DNA of 64,000 nucleotides from Heliocidaris erythrogramma (GCA_025617745.1 CM046873.1:33117101-33181100); one strand, 5' to 3'; counted from the stretch's first letter, positions 1 to 13,275 are shown. The notes: a model not told the origin generated them from the letters alone. Numbers and translations are program-made.

Positions 1-219
1 AAAATGGCAGCATTTTTTTTTTCTTGTAAAAATAGCATTTTTCTTGCTCAAATTTTGATACTAGAATAGTAAAAAAAAATTACTGTTATAAATTTTATGC
101 AAGTCTTCATATAATAAGGTTGCAAAGATGGGTGCCCAACTGTAATTGTATTTTTGTTTTAATTATTTCTTTTTCCATTTTAAATACATGTACTAAAGTG
201 ATTAGTTGATTGAATGAGC

Positions 220-1665
220 GTTCCATGATAATTGTCATCATGAATAGATTGAATGAATATGATGTCACAGATTCCATGATCAGGAGGGCGTTTCATCAAG
301 TGTCTTGTCAGTGATTTTTACCGACAAATTTGCTCTCAGCCAATCAGATGCAAGGATTTCAGTAGCTTATAACAGTTATTGTAAATTGTCAGTGAAAGCA
401 AGTTTCATGAAACGGGCCCCAGGTGATTGGATGAACGAGACAGCAGTGATTCAAAGACATCAGTCATGTAGCATCACTGATTTCATGATTTCAGTCACGA
501 GTGGAATGGATGATTGTGACATCATTGCAGTCATGAGTGAATTGAGTCGATGTGACATCAGTCATTTCATGATTTCATTCTTGAGTGGATTGAGTAACTG
601 GTTGTTTGATTATCAATGCGAGTGGGTGAGTGGATTAAAAGTGATGAAATCGCTGATTCCATGAATTTAGTCACTATTGGTTTGAATGAATCTGACACCA
701 TTGCATGGGCCTGCTTTGATTCATAAGTTTATCACCAGTGAAAGAGGGATTGATTCAATGATTGCAGTAATGAATGTATTGAGTGAATATATGACATCAA
801 TAATTTATTGATTGCAGTCATGAGCGGACGGGATGAATATGACATCAATGATTCCATGATTTCCTTCACAGTTGGATTAAATGAGTACGAATTCATCGAT
901 TACTTTTTTCAGTCGTGAGTGGATCGGATGGCGTCTTAATTTTATTTTTCTAATAGGAATCTATTATTGATTGAGCGATGGCTTGTCGATTAGATGTAAC
1001 ATGTGACATCAAATGATGATTTCAGTCATGAGCAGTGGATTGTAAAGGTGTATCGACATCATTTCATCCTTGATTGATGTCATGAGTGGATTGAAGGAAT
1101 GTGAAATCAATTGTCCCATGAATTCAATCACCATTGGAATGAGTGATTGTGGTATAACTGATTCATTGATTTCGGTTCATGATTCACTTGAGTGAACGTG
1201 ACAACACTGATTCCGTGATGTCATTCACGAGTGAATTGAAATTTGAAATCAACAATTCCATGATTTTAATCACAAATTGGAATGAATGATTGTGACATAA
1301 GTAATCCCATAAATTCAATCAAAATTGGATTGAATGACTGTGAAATCAATAATTCCATGATTTCATTCGTGAGAGAATTGAGTAAGAGTGGTATCAACGA
1401 TTCCTACTTTCGGGTGACTTCTCTGACCACCTCCTCCTTTATTTCTTTCTCTTTGTAATAGGAAGCTATGATTTCATACATGAGTGAAGTGATTGAGTGA
1501 TTGCTTAGTTGTGAATAACATTCACATATTATCATATTATGATAATTATATTGATTGCATGATTATTACATCAATAATTCCATGATTGCATTCCTCAGTG
1601 GATTGAATGAATGTGACATTAAAATGCGGTGATTGCGCTAATGGGAGGACTGAGTGATTGGGTGC
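220..1665 (+). repeat. Degenerate minisatellite (unit roughly 40-60 bp)
   Basis: Variants of tcatgagtggattgaatga, gtgacatcaatgattccatg and atttcagtcatgagtgg recur some 20 times with heavy divergence. The 119-residue ORF at 305-664 lies inside it and is not a gene. Confidence 0.75.
286..420 (+). repeat. Dispersed ~140-bp fold-back repeat, copy 1
   Basis: gggcgtttcatcaagtgtct to tttcatgaaacgggcccc, matching the two copies at 27371 and 27744. It interrupts the minisatellite of 220-1665. Confidence 0.7.
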
Positions 1666-3757
1666 TTGGTTGTTATTGGCATAAAGGAATATTAATAGGG
1701 TGCATGTTAGCAGAATTAAGATTTCATAATTATTTCGTCAAGGATTATGAGAAAGTTGTTGATTTCATAAAACCATGAACATTTTGTGGCAGAAGAATAT
1801 CAAATATAAGAGCAAATAACCTTCCCCTCTCTCATAAATTATTCTCTCTCCCTCTCACACTCCCCTCCCCCTCTCTCTCTTTCTCCATCTACCTATCTAT
1901 CTGTCTCATCTTAATTATCCTTCTCTGCTCTCTGATTATATAATTTGACACTTATTATATATTCTATAGCATTTACCAGCATTTTAGACATCTACGTAGG
2001 GGATGATTTAATATGCAGATGGTATGTACAATAAAAATTTGGATGGAAGTCACTGCGATATACTTATGTTCATATCAGATCGATGTTCTTATTTCTTTAA
2101 TGGTATTATGATCATGATTATTAAGATAATACAGTGCATGAATATGAAACAATCTCACCCCCCCCCCTCTCTCTCTCTCTCTGTGATTATATTTACGTGT
2201 CTTTATTTTTACTCATCATGCACTTATATTTTCAAGCAAAAATAGTTCATACCCATATTTCACAATGTTCATGCGAAGGGTATTTAGGGTTTTTTTTTTT
2301 TTTTCGTTTGAATCTTAAATAATAATTATCTAAAATTTCCACTTTATGAAGCATAAATGATACTCAGAGTTACATGATGATTCTTTAATACTGCTGATCT
2401 CAATCCTATAATAATGGCTAAACATTAATGTGTGGTCGATCGACAAGAACATTTTAGTCTTCTTCTTCTTCTTCTTCTTCTTCTTCTTCTTCTTCTTTTT
2501 TTCTTTCTTCTTTTTCGGGGAATGTAGGCCTATATGGTACGATTATATGGTGCAGATACATGTATTGTAGGTCAACCTAGCTTGTTTGGGAACTTTGAGT
2601 CAAACTGCTCAATTTGTGCGTGCTCAGCATTATGGTCTTCTAACAAAGCCTCGAGATTGTGACCTTCACGGGGGGGGGGGGGGGGGGGGGATCCATTCTT
2701 ATCCATTGTTTATTTATTACTATTACTTTGTTCTTACTTGCCTGGTTGTCAGTTGTCAGAGAATAATAGTGAAAAAGGAAACCCCCATATTATGACCTTT
2801 TTAGAAATTATGCCTGCCCTTAAAAGATACCAGTTCATTTATTAATCAATTTTCATTCATTCATTTATTATTAAAATGTTCAAGAATCATTAGCTCAACA
2901 TGATTAAGGTATAAGATACATTTGGTAATTGGAGCCAACAAATAGCAAAAGCTATACCAGATTGATCCCTGGTGCTCAGTCATCCATGGCAGAAAAGTCA
3001 TGAATGAGGTATCATTGGACAGAATAAAAAGTTATTTTCACCGTGAAATGAATTTCAAGGTCACATACGTTATATTTGTTTTAATTAGAAGCCATCAAAT
3101 TTGAATATACTTTTTTTTTTATACGCAGTGTACTTCTAATATAGGATCATAGAGTTACATACGCACTGTTCTGTGTATAGATCATATCAGAGAGGATGGA
3201 TTTCAAGTCTACCGCCATCTAGTGGCGATGAAGAATGTGAATATTAATATTGACGTGGACCAATATGTAAACAATACAATTTTTAATGAGCTTTGAGATA
3301 ATTTTATGGTGGATATTTCATGATCAATTCTTCCAGACTGGTGTGATTTGAAATTGGCGTTGTATGGTAAGAGTTTACTTTTGTAGTGTCAGAATACCAT
3401 TTAGTGTGGGGTGTGAGATTTGTCGATGGAAAGGTAGTTGTTGAAAAGGAATAGAAGATTGATCAGGCTATGACATGCTATGTATGTTTGTTCGACATGT
3501 CGGCCTCAGACAGTCTCAGATACCCCCACTCATGCTCATCGGGCGAGAGTACCGGGGGCGGGGTAGGGACACTCGGTCTCGGCTGGGGGTCTACTGCCAT
3601 GACTGCATGACTGCGTACTAACTTGTTATAGATATATAGTCATGATAGTATTATACTAGAGTTCTACTGACAGCAGCTAGCCATATAAAACTGTACGTTC
3701 TGTAATGTCAACAGTGTCAGTGTGGAGGGGTTTGACAGCTCTGGATTAGGCCTAACG
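1666..3757. other. AT-rich non-coding stretch with simple repeats
   Basis: No gene recognised. Contains CT-rich tracts (1827-1905 and 2158-2181), a (ttc)n run at 2457-2515 and a G homopolymer at 2671-2690. Confidence 0.6.
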
Positions 3758-4536
3758 TTAGGCCTAACGTCCATGCGCATTGACTCGCCACCGTTGTTAA
3801 CTCGCCACTCACCTGTCACTTATGGTCCGAACTCGTCCTCTAAAAATTATCTGCATCGCTTCAGACTTTGTTGTGGCTACATTGAATAGGTCAAAATATA
3901 TTCTTCCGCCGTTGGAAGTCTCTTGTAAGATCCGGCGCATGAATAAGAGTTGGGCGCGATCAAAGTTTAACTAGCACACACACTCTTGCAATAGCCGGTG
4001 GATGGAGCTCGGGCGACAAAGACGAGACTTCCCTACTCAACAATAGTTGTAGCCCAATATGATGACGGAAGTTGACTAAATTTGCTATCGAGATGAAGAT
4101 TAAAATATACTGATCAAGCTGGTACCATTTTAAAAGAGGGGGTGGTGTGATCTAAAAAAATAGAAGGGGGTGGCGCTTTAACGTAGAACTCTCTACAAGA
4201 AGGTGGCGAGTCTGCGTAGATCTGGCACACGTGTATGACGTGCCTGTGTGGTGTGCGCATGCGCGCAGTATTGGATTTGTAACTACAGGTAGAGATCGAT
4301 GGGCGCGACTCAACAGCAGCCACCTATTGTGTCGCCATCCCGGAAGTATGTATATAGTGACGTCATTCTCTTTGAAATGGAGCATTTTCATGAATCATGC
4401 GTTCGAGATTTTTTACGGGATACATTGATGTTTTTATATTAAATCAAGATTTTGGCAAGTATAAAGTTTATTTTAGCAGTATAGGAAGTTCAAGGCCGTC
4501 GGGTGGCGACTCAATGCGCATGTACGTTAGGCCTAA
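3758..4536. mobile_element. CpG-rich terminal-inverted-repeat element
   Basis: The 35-bp termini 3758-3792 and 4502-4536 are reverse complements with about two mismatches; each begins TTAGGCCTAACGT and contains ATGCGCATTGA and CGCCACC. The 779-bp interior has no credible ORF. An extra TTAGGCCTAACG precedes the left end at 3746. Superfamily not assigned. Confidence 0.7.
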
Positions 4537-5178
4537 TAATTTTCAGAAAATATACCAAATTTAATTTATGGACGAATCACCCACCATCATGACCATTCTC
4601 GATGCCGAAAATGCATGTGAATAAAATCCACCTAAAACATTTTATTGCATCTTCCAGTGCTTCTGCCATGTCTGCGGGGCTTCTGCTGTCCCATGCAGTG
4701 TTCAGGTGTTGCCACACTTTGCACCAGTGGTGACGCACCCTTCGCAAATGATATTTAAGCAGTTGCTATCTGGCTATTGCATTGTCCTTGCCACTTCATG
4801 TACTACAAGCTTATGATTGTCTGACATGTCTGAAGATAACCTTGTACTCCAGACCACTCATAGATATACGCCATTGCCGACTGTGTAGGAACGCAGGCAG
4901 AACGCAGGCGGTACTAATAATGCATCACTGTGCATTTTTGGCTATATTTAAGTGGAAACTTTAGGCCAACATATAAATAATTATGGTGAATAATAGATGA
5001 TTAAAACTTACCAGTTTGTTTTGTGACCTTTGAAGAGTGTTTCCTGAAATTTTGGGGACTTTCTGTCGATAACTCCTATCGAGTCCCGTCAGAGCATCCA
5101 TTTTCTATTTTTCACGATTATGATGAAGGGAGCCCTCAGCGCTCGTAGTGGTACCGGCGCGATCGGTTCGTCGATCTC
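4537..5178. other. Non-coding, nothing recognised
   Basis: No gene, RNA or repeat structure recognised. Confidence 0.4.
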
Positions 5179-5337
5179 CTACGAAGACCTGGAAGGGCCA
5201 AACTGACGACGTAAAAAAATTAAAAATATTACGTACGTACGTAATAATTCTATGTACGTACGTAGTATTATTACGTATGTACGTAATATTTTTTTTTTTT
5301 TTTACGTCGTCGGTTTGGCCCTTTCAGGTCTTCGTAG
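5179..5337. mobile_element. 159-bp hairpin element with ~40-bp arms
   Basis: ctacgaagacctggaagggc at the left is answered by gccctttcaggtcttcgtag at the right, enclosing repeated acgtacgtacgtaat words that are themselves palindromic. It is a fold-back MITE. Confidence 0.75.
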
Positions 5338-6186
5338 AATAGCTTGTGTGCATAACATTCTGTGTACGTATCTATGGTGCGTAACCATATAGAGCGGCCT
5401 CACTAGTGCGCAAAATATTGAGAGCAGTCGTCATAGTATCGATGTCTGTGTAACAACTACGAAAAACAAGGCTGTAAATGTAAGTTTTTATAACTTTCTA
5501 CATTTTGTATATTAACGAACTTATAACTTCATATGTGTAGACTGATACCTTAGAAGTATCAGTTTGCCCACAAAAACCTCCATTTCAAACAAAATTACAT
5601 CTGTATCCCCAATACCCAGTATACACACATGTATATGATCCTAATGGTCAATATGACCATTGCTTGCTGATGTACTCCAGACTAGCTTTTATGGGTGAAT
5701 AGGCTTCAATAGCTTTTGTGTGTATCAGCAGGCCCTTTTCCAGGCTAGATCATTCATCATGTTCATACAGGAGAGGAAAATAATTATTTAAAATTTCACT
5801 TTCAAGTCTGAATCCCTACATTTGTAGCAAAGTAAGAGTTGAAGAATCCCTGAATCAGGTAATCTAGCAAATTTAATAAAATTAAATCTTGTTTAGAGCA
5901 ATTTTGTTGTCTGCTTTTTACTGCTGCAACAGTGAATGTTGGACACAGTCCCACATAGGCAAGGGCCTATGAGTGGTCCTTGTGGGATTGCGTCTGCGCA
6001 CTGTGTAATAGTACGCTTGTCGGGCTGCCTACGTCATGATTTGTGTGTTATAGGAATGGCGCGTCACGACTGGACAGGGATGTAGCTACGGTGGGCGGCA
6101 GTGGGCGGGCCCGCCCACCACTCACATTTTCCGCCCGGCACTCTGGCTGAAAGGCAGTCTCCCGCCCACCACTCATAGCTACATTC
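5338..6186. other. Non-coding; short palindromic words
   Basis: Contains palindromes such as atggtcaatatgaccat (5644) and a hairpin-rich tract around 6088-6180 made of gtgggcgg / ccgcccac words. No gene recognised. Confidence 0.4.
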
Positions 6187-6895
6187 CTATACTTCGTGTG
6201 TATAATGTAGGCAGTCATACACCTCAACTTTTTAAAACACCACTGCACAAAAGTCACAAACATTCACTCAAAATCGGCATTTAATTTACAAAAACCGACC
6301 ACAAAATATCCAAGAAATACAATAAATTCAACTCACCGATGTTGGAAAAGATATTTCCAAAAATCAAATCCGTAATTTACTGTTGATTCTCGCGAAACGA
6401 GCTATCGGAGTCATTGTGTACATTTCCTGGTCGCCGCGGGCGCTGACATCTCCCCAAAAGAGTTTTGTCCTTAAAAAATCGGTCCCTGTGGCATACACGG
6501 AAAAGTCCAGATTTTCTGTGTGCGCGATCGTAAAGATCGATACATGTGCGCTTGCGATAACGAGTTTCTTCGTGGACAAAAATTTTATTGGCCGATTTTA
6601 GTCTAAGACATCGGCAGTATGTAAACAACACGCGATCGCGAAACAAATCGGCGGGGATTTCTCCGGTTTTGGACAAGATTTTGACTTTGGATTTTGCTGA
6701 AAATATCAAAAGTTCTTCCTAACGGCCATTTGAGGTAGGAGTGAGATTTTTAAGGGCTGAATTTGAAAGCAAGTATTTAAAATATTTATCTTATTTTCCC
6801 CCCATACCTTTAGTACACGCGACAGAAAATACGAACTATTTTTGCATGTTGTATTCGTAGTGGTCAATATGACCACTATTCGTGGTGTGCCGCCC
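6187..6895. repeat. 0.7-kb direct duplication, copy A1
   Basis: Colinear with 7622-8325, at roughly 80 percent identity by eye. Shared landmarks include ctatacttcgtgtgta, actcaaaatcggcatttaat, cattgtgtacatttcctg, gattttgactttggattttg and taacggccatttgaggtagg. ORFs on both strands are shared in part but not clearly conserved. Confidence 0.8.
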
Positions 6896-7053
6896 ACCAC
6901 TATTTCCCCAAACTTGATGTGTATTAATTGCCCCAAAACACACATATAATGCCCAGAGATTACCTTGTTGTGCTTTGATATTGACCATAAATATTATTTC
7001 TTAACTTGTAAGTATAGTACACTCGTATAACCTGAAACTAAAGTGAAAATTAA

Positions 7054-7441
7054 AGGCATTGGGTAACATTGTGGAGGCTTGATTTAATAAATTGTTGAAT
7101 TTTGATATCTGTCTTGTATAATGATGTTCAGAATAATAAATAAATAGCCAGGCATACAAAGGTTTTCAAATATATAATGCTATTATTAAGATATCTGCGA
7201 CTGAATACTCCCATTTACGAAAGCGTATGGCCATACGCTTTAGTCTAACACTGAGTCAATGGGGAAAATGAGTCTGGCATTTTCCGGTCACTTGCATATG
7301 TTTACTTTTGAGAAGCACATGATGATTTTGAAGTGCTTTTTTCCACATGGGCTTCATTTTTACACCATATACATACACTGATAACATGTAAGGCCAGACA
7401 GCTCAGATTTTATCAATCCTCCACAAAGCTACCCAATCACT
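7054..7441. mobile_element. TTAA-flanked MITE, 388 bp
   Basis: TTAA (7050-7053 and 7442-7445) flanks AGGCATTGGGTAACATTGTG and, inverted at the right, CACAAAGCTACCCAATCACT. It sits between the two copies of the 0.7-kb duplication. Confidence 0.75.
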
Positions 7442-7621
7442 TTAAATAAATTGATTGTAATCCGAACGTACGATAGCTAGCTAGCTACGTATACGCCTCC
7501 GGCCGCATCTCCGGCGGCGTCCGCGACCTAGAAGCCGGGGACATAATTATCGCGTGGGGTTGGTTCACAATAAGATGATTTCCTATTGCAAAGGCAGTCA
7601 AATTCACTCAAAGCGTCATTA

Positions 7622-8325
7622 CTATACTTCGTGTGTAGAATCTAGGCAGTCATGCACCTCAACACTTTCAAATACCACTGCACAAAAGTCACTAACATTC
7701 ACTCAAAATCGGCATTTAATTTACAAAAACCGACACCAACATATCCATGAAATACAATAAATTCAACTTACCGATGTTGGAAAAGGTAATTTCAAAAATG
7801 AAATCCGTAATTTACTCTCAATTATGGCGAAACGGGGTATTGGAGGTCATTGTGTACATTTCCTGATCGCCGCGAGCGCAGACATCGCCCCCCAAAAATT
7901 TTGGTCATTAAAAATTCTGTCCTTATCACACACACGTATAAGTCCCAATTTTTTGCATGCGCGATCGTAGAAATCGATGGTTGGCACGCGATACCGAGTT
8001 CCTTTATAATTGTGGACAAAATTTTATTGGCCGATTTTAGTCTAAAACATCGGCGGAATATAATAAAAACAACATGCGATCGTCAAAAAAATCTGCGGGA
8101 ATTTCTTCGGTTTTGGACATGATTTTGACTTTGGATTTTGCTGGAAATATCAGAAGTTCTTGGTAACGGCCATTTGAGGTAGGAGTGAGATTTTTAAGAG
8201 CTGAATTTGTTAGGAAGTATTTTAAATATCTTTTTCCTCCCCCATACCTGGCTTTAGTATGCGATAGAAAATAGTATTTTTGCATTAGTCCCGCGCAGTG
8301 GTGACCACTAGTATTACGTGGTGTG
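7622..8325. repeat. 0.7-kb direct duplication, copy A2
   Basis: Second copy of 6187-6895, in the same orientation, offset ~1435 bp. No TG...CA ends or primer-binding site were seen, so an LTR pair is not supported. Confidence 0.8.
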
Positions 8326-9003
8326 GTCAAGTTGTGGGCACAAAAAGGAAAGGCGTTACAAAGTGAAAGTGAAGCTGACTTGCTATCTGGCTAAGTAAGT
8401 ACTAAGTAGTACAGCTGAATGAATGAAACAACACAGCTATTTTTTTTTTTATTGCATTTAATTCATTATCCATTTCATACATTTTATTCAGTTTAATGAC
8501 AATGTACTGTACTAGTGTTATAATGGTATCTACTAATGCAGTATGAATTTGTTTCAGTTACAGCCATTCATGTGTGACTCATTTAAGTCATTTGGGTATC
8601 TAGAAATTGGGATTGTGGGCCTTAAATGTTGTATAAGGAAAAAGCTTAGGGGGCGCTGCCCCCTGAACCCCCGCTGCGGCGTTGGGGAACCCCTGGTTGA
8701 TAGTCGTGAAGCTGAGTTCGCTGCGCTCACTCCACACCTACATGTATGCTCCACACGCAGGTCAAAGTCCATGAGGTTGCACCCACCACTAAAAATGCTC
8801 TAGCTACAACACTGCGACTACAGCCAACTTTGAACGAAGATGCTCTGTGATATTCCTAAATAAGGCCTAATATCATTCTTTCACATGCTTTAATTTTTCA
8901 TTTTGAGAAGTGGAAATAAACCAAGATCTGTTCTCCTTCATCACTTGTTCCTTTGTAGTTTGAATCTCTACGCACCCAGTCTGGCCTTGCATGCACATAC
9001 ATT
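8326..9003. other. Non-coding; fragment of a GC-rich repeat
   Basis: Around 8648-8720 is a self-complementary tract (gggggcgctgccccctgaac). No gene recognised. Confidence 0.4.
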
Positions 9004-9173
9004 CACTGGCATAGCCAGGATTTTTCACAAATTTAATTGAAACATAATGGCTTGTAGCGCCTTTTTAGGCTTTTTTATCTCACTTCCCCCGCTTTTTCTT
9101 CCTCGCTTTTTTCCTCTTTTTTGAGGGGCTGAATGAGGGGAGCCATGGCCCTCTTGTGCCCCCTGGCTACGTC
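9004..9173. mobile_element. Short fold-back element of the tggc-tagccagg family
   Basis: cactggcatagccagga at the left and ccccctggctacgtct at the right are inverted. Related ends appear near 30730, 39950, 49903, 50170 and 56174. Confidence 0.55.
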
Positions 9174-9240
9174 TATGCATATAGGCAGTGTATACAGCCA
9201 CACACGTGTATACTTGTATTTACATGTATGCAATGGTAGA

Positions 9241-9410
9241 TGTTGCAAAACTTCATCATGAAGGTTTTATCTCTTGAAATTCACTGACATAGAAAAATAT
9301 ACAAACAATATTTTTACTCCATTGCCACCTGATGACAATGAAGTAAAAATATTGTTTGTATGTCTGTGAAATTCAAGAGATAAAAACCTTCATGATGAAG
9401 TTTTGCAACA
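9241..9410. repeat. Near-perfect 170-bp inverted repeat
   Basis: The left arm tgttgcaaaacttcatcatg is answered by catgatgaagttttgcaaca; the arms are ~75 bp with few mismatches around a short loop. Confidence 0.8.
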
Positions 9411-9868
9411 TGTACCGTTGCATAAATACACACATCGCTCGTGCATGCTACGCACTTGCCATGTGCCTATGCGCTGTGCAGAGTCTAAGTGTTGCAGAGA
9501 CTTTTAGGCGCGTGTGGCTGTATCCTCCAGCCGCACGGTGGATACAGCCACACTAAATACACCGTGTTACAATAATTTTTTTTCCCATTCTATAGTTAGA
9601 TTTTGATTTCACTCCGCAAGGATATTTTTTCAAGTTCTTCCCCCAGTTTAACCCATGATGCTAATTAAATGGAACCTCCTATCTATATTCAAATAGAAGT
9701 CTGCTATGAATCAATTGTTCAAATATATTTCATCAGTAAAGTACATGTACATGTACTTGCCTTTCAGTGTGAATGGGTACTTGGACTGTATATAGGAGAA
9801 GACCATCCCCCCCACCCCCCCCCCCCCCCCCCATGGTGCCACGGTTAATTTTTGCTAGTATGTAAATA

Positions 9869-12337
9869 CACTCAGCACAAAAGGAAAGTAAACACTTTTT
9901 CAATTTCAGGTTTTTCATAGAAGACTTTAATGCACAGTCATATTGCACCGAAAAAATTAAAACGAGCATGATAAATGTTTGCATGGTTCATTGCACTTGA
10001 AAAAGAAAATCAATCTTCAAATCTAAAAATGGGCCAAGGAGTAGCCAAAGCATATGAATTTGTCATGTTCACTTAACGCGAACCGGTCGTGATCCCCGAT
10101 CTTTCGACAGAAATTTGGCGAAAACACGTCCTTTTCAGCACATTTGAAATCATATCTCGGGAACCGCGCAAGATTTTTCATGGGGGCAAACGGTTTATAA
10201 AACTTTGATTAATTCTACATCTCATGATATCAGTTATTTTTTAATTTCAAGAATGAAAAAAACCGCCGTCTTTTTTCGACTGAAAATGCATGGTTTCATG
10301 CATTTTGTGTGAGGAGAAGCACTTTTTTGCACTCATTGCTCTCGTATTCCTCCTATAGCTTCTGACTTACATGTACGTTTCAAAATGTATGGGGGCGAAG
10401 ACTAGCAGATAGCCAAGATGTTACTCTTTCTTGTGATATCAGGTTCATCCTGATTGGTCAAAAAAAAAACGGTGTCTATTTTGCATAATTAAAAAGAAAC
10501 ATAGCAAAAAAGAGGTCATTTTCTGCTGCCGGTCATGTCATGTACGTACATGTGTTGTGTATAAGAATTGCATGTACATATAAAGCACGTACAGTGTGTG
10601 TGTGTAATTGGGTTTTTACAGACGTGTATCAATGTGTACAGTATGTAGGCCTATTGCTGCGTATATGTAGGATCGATTTGGACTTTGCCATTCTAAAACG
10701 GGGTGCATCAATCCAATGTGCATGTTGAACGACCGTGAATATGAATTGACCAGCCGTTACAGCTGTGGAGTGATATGTTGCATACCGTGGATGAAATGGA
10801 TGGATCATGTCGAATGAGAAAGTGTAAAATTCTTCCTTCCCGCGTACGCACTGTTGTGTACTCGGAGTGAGATTTGTAAATAGCAGCTCTCTTCTGTCCC
10901 TCCCTTCTCCGTTGCCCCCCATTGCTATAATAGAACAGCCGCGAACAAAACACCGATTTATACACAGCAATGATCTCGACCACCCAGCTGATCGAGCTTG
11001 GTACTCGAGTCGCGTCTGTATGTGCGCACAGCTGACTAAAGCAGAATTAAACCTTCAAATTATGTGAACAAATCAGGGGGTGAGAAATTCATATGTGGCG
11101 TAGCATGGGAGATTTAAGGACAATGCATTTGTGGGGTACGCTATTTAACCCAACAATAGTATTTCCTGGAAATACAGTGACCTTCATCCCACACACTACG
11201 CCACTGAGTAACCGCATACTGTCATTAACATTTTACTCATCCTTCAGTGTCATAAGTTTTTTAAATTTTAGACAACTTAACGGGAAATTAACCTCAGCGT
11301 ATGAATTAGCTTATTTTGAATGGTGTAGTATATGCCTCTTATTTGATACATGCAATTTCATGTAAAAACACAGGATATAGATATAAATCACTATTTTCCA
11401 GCCAAGTTATCGTCTGCTAGCAATAATAAGGGGGCTGCCATTACTTTATGTGTACACGAACATATTATTCATCCCAAGTAAAATTTCCTTCATCGTTAAC
11501 TTGTATTTGATTTTTAGAGGACAAATATATATTAGATAAAGTCACATATTCTGAAATGTAAGTTTAGTTTTATATATTTTTTAAAAGGTCTTAATTTGTT
11601 CATAAAAAATATACTTCATAAAAAATATACGTCAAGGACGGAGAATTGACATCAAGGACGGAGACAATCGTAACAATACCAAAACAAAGCGAGGAATCTG
11701 CTTTACAGGATGGCTATTAGAACTCATGGGTCGTCAATTATCTAGGCCCATGGCCAATAACAATCGTAATACAATCAGAACAAAGCGACGTATCTGTTGT
11801 AAAGGTAGGCTATTATCAATGCATATGGTACCTAATGATCCGTGTCATGCACAAAATGGCAGCCTCCATGGAAAGACGTAGCAGACAATAGGTGCATCTA
11901 GAATATCACGTGGGGTTAATTGTCCTTTAATCACCTTTGTGTCGACTCCACATCCCATTTAAATTGGGATTTAACAGAAGCTTCTTCTCATTTTTTTGTT
12001 TTTTTTTGTGGGAAAGAGAGAGGGAGAGAGCGAAAAGTCTCTCATTCAAAGATTTATAGGTCATCGTGTAAGTTTGATCTTTCGTTTCCATTGTTATGTG
12101 GAAGGGCATTTACACATCAATAGCAAATTGTCAATTTTTGCAATTCTTAATTTTGTACCTTGGAAGAGAAAAAATGAATGTGTTCACTCATGCCTCAAAT
12201 TTATCTTTATGTTACCCTAACAGAATGAAAGATAATACTTTTCATTTAATAAGATATATAATTTATTTCATTTTATTACAGTCTTGTATGAAAAATCTGA
12301 ATTTAAATAAGGGTTAACTTTCTTTTTTTGCTGAGTG
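9869..12337. mobile_element. TA-flanked Tc1/mariner-like element A, 2.47 kb, non-coding
   Basis: Termini CACTCAGCACAAAAGGAAAG (9869) and, inverted, CACTCAGCAAAAAAAGAAAG (ending 12337) lie inside TA dinucleotides (9867-9868 and 12338-12339). Terminal similarity extends about 65 bp. No transposase was recognised. It contains the 651-bp shared module (11284-11934). Confidence 0.72.
11284..11934 (+). repeat. 651-bp shared module, copy in element A
   Basis: Identical in length to 15705-16355; I counted about four substitutions by eye. Begins gaaattaacctcagcgtatg and ends ttgtcctttaatcac. No clear ORF and no terminal inverted repeats of its own. Confidence 0.9.
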
Positions 12338-12432
12338 TATAAGTTTGCAAATTGGCAAGTTTGTGACGTAACTCTCAGGGACCTCTCCCATTTGTTATAC
12401 CTCTTTAATTCAAAATTACACCCCCCCCCCCG

Positions 12433-12680
12433 AGATCTTTGCGCTCATCCACTTCCAGTTCTCTTGTGATCCCTAAAGTCGCAAAATCTTTGGGGGAAAG
12501 ATCATTTGCCCATGTGTGTCCTAAATTATGGAATAGCCTTCCAGAAAACATCAAAAAGTGCATAACATCTGATTCTTTTAAAAATCATGTAAAAACATTT
12601 CTGTTCAATTCTTAACTTTTATCTACATGAGCCCTGAGCACTCCACAGAGCGCTATGTATGTATTACATTTATTGTATCC
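12433..12680 (+). mobile_element. 3' fragment of an L2/CR1-like LINE
   Basis: Frame 12433-12615 reads RSLRSSTSSSLVIPKVAKSL, GERSFAHVCPKLWNSLPENI, then KKC...FKNHVKTFLFNS and a stop. This is the conserved C-terminus of L2/CR1-group ORF2 (PKLWNSLP, F-K-x-x-x-K-T-F-L-F). It is followed by gagcactccacagagcgcta, typical of the 3' UTR of that group. Everything 5' is missing; the fragment begins at a C homopolymer. Confidence 0.8.
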
Positions 12681-12741
12681 CCCGAACTACGTAGTGTTCG
12701 GATTTGGCATCGTCGCGCCGCGTCCGCGTCCGCCGCAGAGA

Positions 12742-13275
12742 TTTTCTTGTGAGCGCTCTACTGGCAGCAGTTTTTGTCGGATCACCTTCAAATTTCACAT
12801 GGAGGTGCATTATGGTAAGATGAAGATGCCTATTGTTTTTGGTGTAGGCGGGGTTGACATGGTTGCCATGGTAACCATATTTTTAAAGAAATAGTAAAGA
12901 TTTTCTTGTGAGCGCTCTACCGGCTGCAGTTCTCATCGGATCACCTTCAAATTTCGCATGGAGGTGCATTATGGTAAGATGAAGACGCCTATTGTTTTTG
13001 GTGTGGGCGGAGTTGACATGGTTGCCATGGTAACCATATTTTTAAAGAAATGGTAAAGACTTACTTGTGAGCGCTCTACTGGCTGCAGTTCTTGTCGGAT
13101 CATCTTCATATTTCGCATGGTGGTGCATTATGGTAACATGACGCCTATTGTTTTTTATGTTGGTGGAGTCATTGTTGCCATGGTAACCATATTATTAAAA
13201 GAAATAGTAAAGAATTTCTTGTGAGCGCTCTAACGGCTGCAGTTTTTGTCGGATCACCTTCAATTTCAAAACAAC
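12742..13275 (+). repeat. Tandem array 1, unit ~158 bp, 3.4 copies
   Basis: Units begin ttcttgtgagcgctctac near 12743, 12902, 13061 and 13215, each with cggatcaccttcaaatttc and ttgccatggtaaccatattt. The array is preceded by a tgtatcccccga end and a CpG-rich lead. Confidence 0.85.

Noticed and set aside
305-664. 119-codon ORF at the left edge
   Set aside because: Composed of the dispersed 140-bp repeat and minisatellite units; no conserved features.
6187-8325. 0.7-kb direct repeats as LTRs of a retrotransposon
   Set aside because: No TG...CA ends, primer-binding site, polypurine tract or gag/pol sequence between them.
9356-9556. Cysteine-containing small ORF beside the 170-bp hairpin
   Set aside because: Begins inside a hairpin arm and ends in repeat sequence; no signal or domain pattern.
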